64,000 nucleotides of DNA from SIG603 sp964370635 (GTDB lineage: Bacteria; Bacillota; Clostridia; Oscillospirales; Acutalibacteraceae), in contig CAYJJU010000002.1 in assembly GCA_964370635.1 (NCBI GenBank), positions 62,001 to 126,000 on the forward strand, in the 5' to 3' direction. Below, one piece after another: positions 61,503 to 64,000 of the stretch. A program made the position numbers and the translations under genes. The notes beneath the pieces were generated by a model that saw only the letters and a list, made by a program, of their open reading frames with translations, was not told where the DNA came from and searched no databases. The stretch's first letter is position 1. Every line of letters starts with the position of its first letter.

Positions 61503-62909
61503 ATGAAAAAGTTTATATCAATAATTTTAATTTTAAGCTTAATTTCATTAATATCTTGCACCGACCAAAGTGCGAAGATTTATTCTGAGAATATGGGAAG
61601 TGCCCAGCAGGAAAGCGACACCGAATCAGAAGAAGACAGTGACGATACTAATAATGTGCTGGTGATATCTTCTGATCTTATACCACAAGAATTTGCAGGT
61701 TTTGGCCCCCTTGTTGAGGGCTTTGAAAAACTCCACCCCGATGTTGAAATTATAATTAACGATACGGGTGTAGACATGATGGCGTTAACCCCTGATGAAA
61801 CAACACTTGCATTTAACAAATACATGGACGACTTAAGCGTTAAAATGCTCGCAGGCGAAGCTCCGGATTTGATTTTTAGCACAGGTGATTTTAATAACGA
61901 CTTTGCATTTAGCGGACTTTTATATGACCTTAATGAATTCATAGAAAATGATGAAACGTTCATAAAAGAAGATTTTTTCATGGAAGTATTAAAGGCATGG
62001 GAAGTTGCAGGTGGACTGCACAGCATGCCCACAACTTTTGAGTTTTCATCGGTTCGTTTTAGGCAAGATGTGCTTGATGGCGTGGGAATAAGCCTTGACG
62101 AAATAGAAAGTGCAGACTATAAATTTTTATTTGACACATATTATACAGTACTTGACAGTGGATTATTCCCTGAAATCACTCATTTAGGCAGAGAGCAATA
62201 TGTTGGAAAAGGAATTTTAGCGTTAGAGGAAATATCGAATGCATTTGATAAAGAAACAATGACTGTAAATTTTGAAGGTGAAGAATTTTTAGACTACCTC
62301 AACACTACATTAAATTACGAAGCTGGACAATATCCGTTCGGCAGTTTTATGATGGCTGGTGCGGATACATTGTTTGAGCGAGAAGAGTATTTAGCCGAAG
62401 GTTCAGGCTCATATACTGACGATGCAGATTGCTTGGTTTCAGAAAAAGATAATGCCTCAAAGGCTATTCCCCTTACAACATCTGGGGGAGAGTTATTAGT
62501 AAAAGGGAATAATTTAAGCATTCCAAAAGATGCCAAAAACCCTGAGCTTGCATGGGAATTTATTAAATACTGTATATACGAGAGTGAAACAGTTTCAATC
62601 GCATTTGACGCTATTGGAGAATGGGACGGAGACAGATTCTTTAACTCAATTCCAATAAATAGAAATAATTTTAAGAAAATATGTGATGCTTATTCAATAG
62701 GAGACCTACAAACGGTTTACATGACAGAGTATCATGATTATGTAATAAAATCACTTGAATTACCCATTGCGACAAGAATGCCCTCAAATATTTTAGTAAA
62801 AGAGTTGAATAATTTACAAACAGATTTTTATAACGGCCTAATGACAGCAGAAGAATGTGCAAAAGCCATGCAGGATAGGGCGGAGATTTATTTTGCAGAA
62901 ATAGAATAA
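61503..62909 (+). CDS. Extracellular solute-binding lipoprotein (array R, gene 7)
   Basis: A 468-residue lipoprotein with linker TDQSAKIYSENMGSAQQESD, like gene 6. It differs from genes 5 and 6 in the first folded block (VLVISSDLIPQEFAGFGPLV) and is close to gene 6 from about residue 80 to 210. In the central part (TLNYEAGQYPFGSFMMAGAD) it stands alone. It ends CAKAMQDRAEIYFAEIE. Confidence 0.9.
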   Translation: MKKFISIILILSLISLISCTDQSAKIYSENMGSAQQESDTESEEDSDDTNNVLVISSDLIPQEFAGFGPLVEGFEKLHPDVEIIINDTGVDMMALTPDETTLAFNKYMDDLSVKMLAGEAPDLIFSTGDFNNDFAFSGLLYDLNEFIENDETFIKEDFFMEVLKAWEVAGGLHSMPTTFEFSSVRFRQDVLDGVGISLDEIESADYKFLFDTYYTVLDSGLFPEITHLGREQYVGKGILALEEISNAFDKETMTVNFEGEEFLDYLNTTLNYEAGQYPFGSFMMAGADTLFEREEYLAEGSGSYTDDADCLVSEKDNASKAIPLTTSGGELLVKGNNLSIPKDAKNPELAWEFIKYCIYESETVSIAFDAIGEWDGDRFFNSIPINRNNFKKICDAYSIGDLQTVYMTEYHDYVIKSLELPIATRMPSNILVKELNNLQTDFYNGLMTAEECAKAMQDRAEIYFAEIE

Positions 62910-62970
62910 AAAGTGTAGGGGCGACGTTTCGTCGCCCGTGAGGTTTACGCAAAACAAAAGGAGGAGCGGT
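62910..62970 (+). repeat. Short spacer after array R gene 7
   Basis: Only the final hairpin module (GGGCGACGTTTCGTCGCCC) and ribosome binding site, matching 58295-58355. Confidence 0.8.
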
Positions 62971-64000
62971 ATGAAAAAGTTTATATCAATAATTTTAATT
63001 TTAAGCTTAATTTCATTAATATCTTGCACCGACCAAAGTGCGAAGATTTATTCTGAGAATATGGGAAGTGCTAATCAAAGCGAAGAAGATGAAAACACTG
63101 TCAGTGATGAAGGGGCAGCAGAAAGTACACTTTCGGGGACTTTAAAAATATCGTCTTCTTCTCAGCCGGAATATTTTTACCCATGGGCTAATACACTTAG
63201 AGAATTTAATAAAGTTCATCCAAATGTCGTGATAGAATATAATGACACGGCGGTTCCTGCATTTGATTTGTCGCCGGAGGAATATATGCTCGCTTTAGAA
63301 AAATACGAAGACGATTTAGGTGTTAATATGGTTGCAGGAAATCCTCTTGATTTGATAATAAACAGTAAAGATTACACCAGTCAATTTGTTCCAAGTGGCA
63401 TAATATATGATTTATACGAATTTATAGAAAACGACCCTGAGTTTATAAAAGAGCATTACTTTATGAATATTTTGGAACAAAGTGAAATAAAGGGTGGACT
63501 ATATGTGCTTCCGACAGAAATAATATTTGAGTCGGTAAGAATTAGAAGCGATGTTTTGGAGTATTTTGAGATTGATGAAAACAATATCGAAACAGTCGAC
63601 TATAAGTTTATGTACGATTTGTATTTTAAAACAGTTGAAAGCGGAGCCTTTCCAGAAATTAAATATATGGTGAGAGAGGAATTTTCAAGTAAAGCAGTAT
63701 TGCTAGATGAAGAATATGCAGCGGCGTATGACCCTGAAACAATGACTGTGAACTTTGAAACACCCGAATTTATAGAATATTTAGAAACTACAAAAAAATT
63801 TGATGCAGTGGAAAATCCTTTTCAACTGAGAGCTGCAATAGGCGATATAGGGGTTTTTGCCACTGATGACTATTTGTTTGAAATTTCACAGTCTGTTGGT
63901 CAGGGTGCAAAATTTTATATGGGAGAAATGGAAAATGCAACACGTCCTTTTCCACTTGTATCATCTACAGGTCAGCTAGTACCCACAGTTTTCGGGGGAA
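62971..64000 (+). CDS. Extracellular solute-binding lipoprotein (array R, gene 8), 3-prime end cut by window edge
   Basis: 343 codons are visible. The signal peptide and linker (TDQSAKIYSENMGSANQSEE) are those of genes 4 and 7, at DNA level nearly identical. The body is closest to gene 4 (TSQFVPSGIIYDLYEFIEND, PEFIKEHYFMNIL, YKFMYDLYFKTVESG) but carries NPLDLIINSKDYT in place of APDLI. About 120 C-terminal residues are missing, so the array continues beyond the window. Confidence 0.88.
   Translation, partial: MKKFISIILILSLISLISCTDQSAKIYSENMGSANQSEEDENTVSDEGAAESTLSGTLKISSSSQPEYFYPWANTLREFNKVHPNVVIEYNDTAVPAFDLSPEEYMLALEKYEDDLGVNMVAGNPLDLIINSKDYTSQFVPSGIIYDLYEFIENDPEFIKEHYFMNILEQSEIKGGLYVLPTEIIFESVRIRSDVLEYFEIDENNIETVDYKFMYDLYFKTVESGAFPEIKYMVREEFSSKAVLLDEEYAAAYDPETMTVNFETPEFIEYLETTKKFDAVENPFQLRAAIGDIGVFATDDYLFEISQSVGQGAKFYMGEMENATRPFPLVSSTGQLVPTVFGG

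Noticed and set aside
1..64000. Integrated phage, transposon or conjugative element
   Set aside because: No integrase, transposase, relaxase or phage structural gene is seen; the repeats found are non-coding.

Overview
The window comes from a low-GC Gram-positive anaerobe of the class Clostridia, probably a gut or animal-associated uncultured lineage. The evidence is AT-rich spacers, strong AGGAGG-type ribosome binding sites, lipoprotein signal peptides, a Bacillota-type division and cell-wall cluster (mraZ-rsmH-ftsL-pbp-mraY-ftsW-murG-murA-ftsQ-ftsZ), a ylxM-ffh-rpsP-khpA-rimM-trmD block, a T-box leader before ilvB, and a cysteine-type sulfatase. No tRNA, rRNA, CRISPR array, transposase or integrase was seen.

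Layout. Bases 1-4460 hold three tandem paralogous extracellular solute-binding lipoproteins on the minus strand; the first is cut by the window edge. Bases 4734-10419 form a sulfur module: a cytosolic sulfatase, two TusA-like sulfur carriers, a LysR regulator, a YeeE-type sulfur-compound permease split into two proteins around one TusA gene, and an atypical thioredoxin-reductase-like flavoprotein. Bases 10565-33111 are mostly minus-strand housekeeping genes: an acetyltransferase/CDF/fumarase-beta/VOC operon, the dcw cluster, coaD, rsmD, uvrC, HPr, trmD, rimM and the SRP block. Bases 33270-46443 are mostly plus strand: a threonine aldolase-acetyltransferase fusion, a three-gene ABC exporter, small hydrolase and kinase genes, the T-box-controlled ilvB-ilvN-ilvA operon, and a MarR/MATE efflux pair lying between inverted repeats. 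Bases 46782-51240 (minus) carry a two-component system in one operon with an XRE-cupin-acyl-CoA-ligase fusion. From 52388 to the right edge are eight tandem solute-binding lipoproteins on the plus strand; the last is cut by the window edge.

The most unusual feature is the pair of solute-binding protein arrays, at least eleven genes in all. Each gene is a cassette with a near-identical leader, ribosome binding site and lipoprotein signal peptide at its 5-prime end and a near-identical closing segment and 3-prime hairpin at its other end. The middles are divergent, and at least one gene looks like a mosaic of its neighbours. No permease or ATPase gene accompanies either array. The two arrays point away from each other across about 48 kb of core genes, so they also form large inverted repeats. 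An orphan copy of the leader element lies between uvrC and the HPr gene.

Other points to check are the split YeeE/TusA module, the flavoprotein without the NADPH-binding arginine motif, two unusual domain fusions, and several palindromic repeats in intergenic DNA. All functional calls rest on motif recognition by eye; no database search was run.
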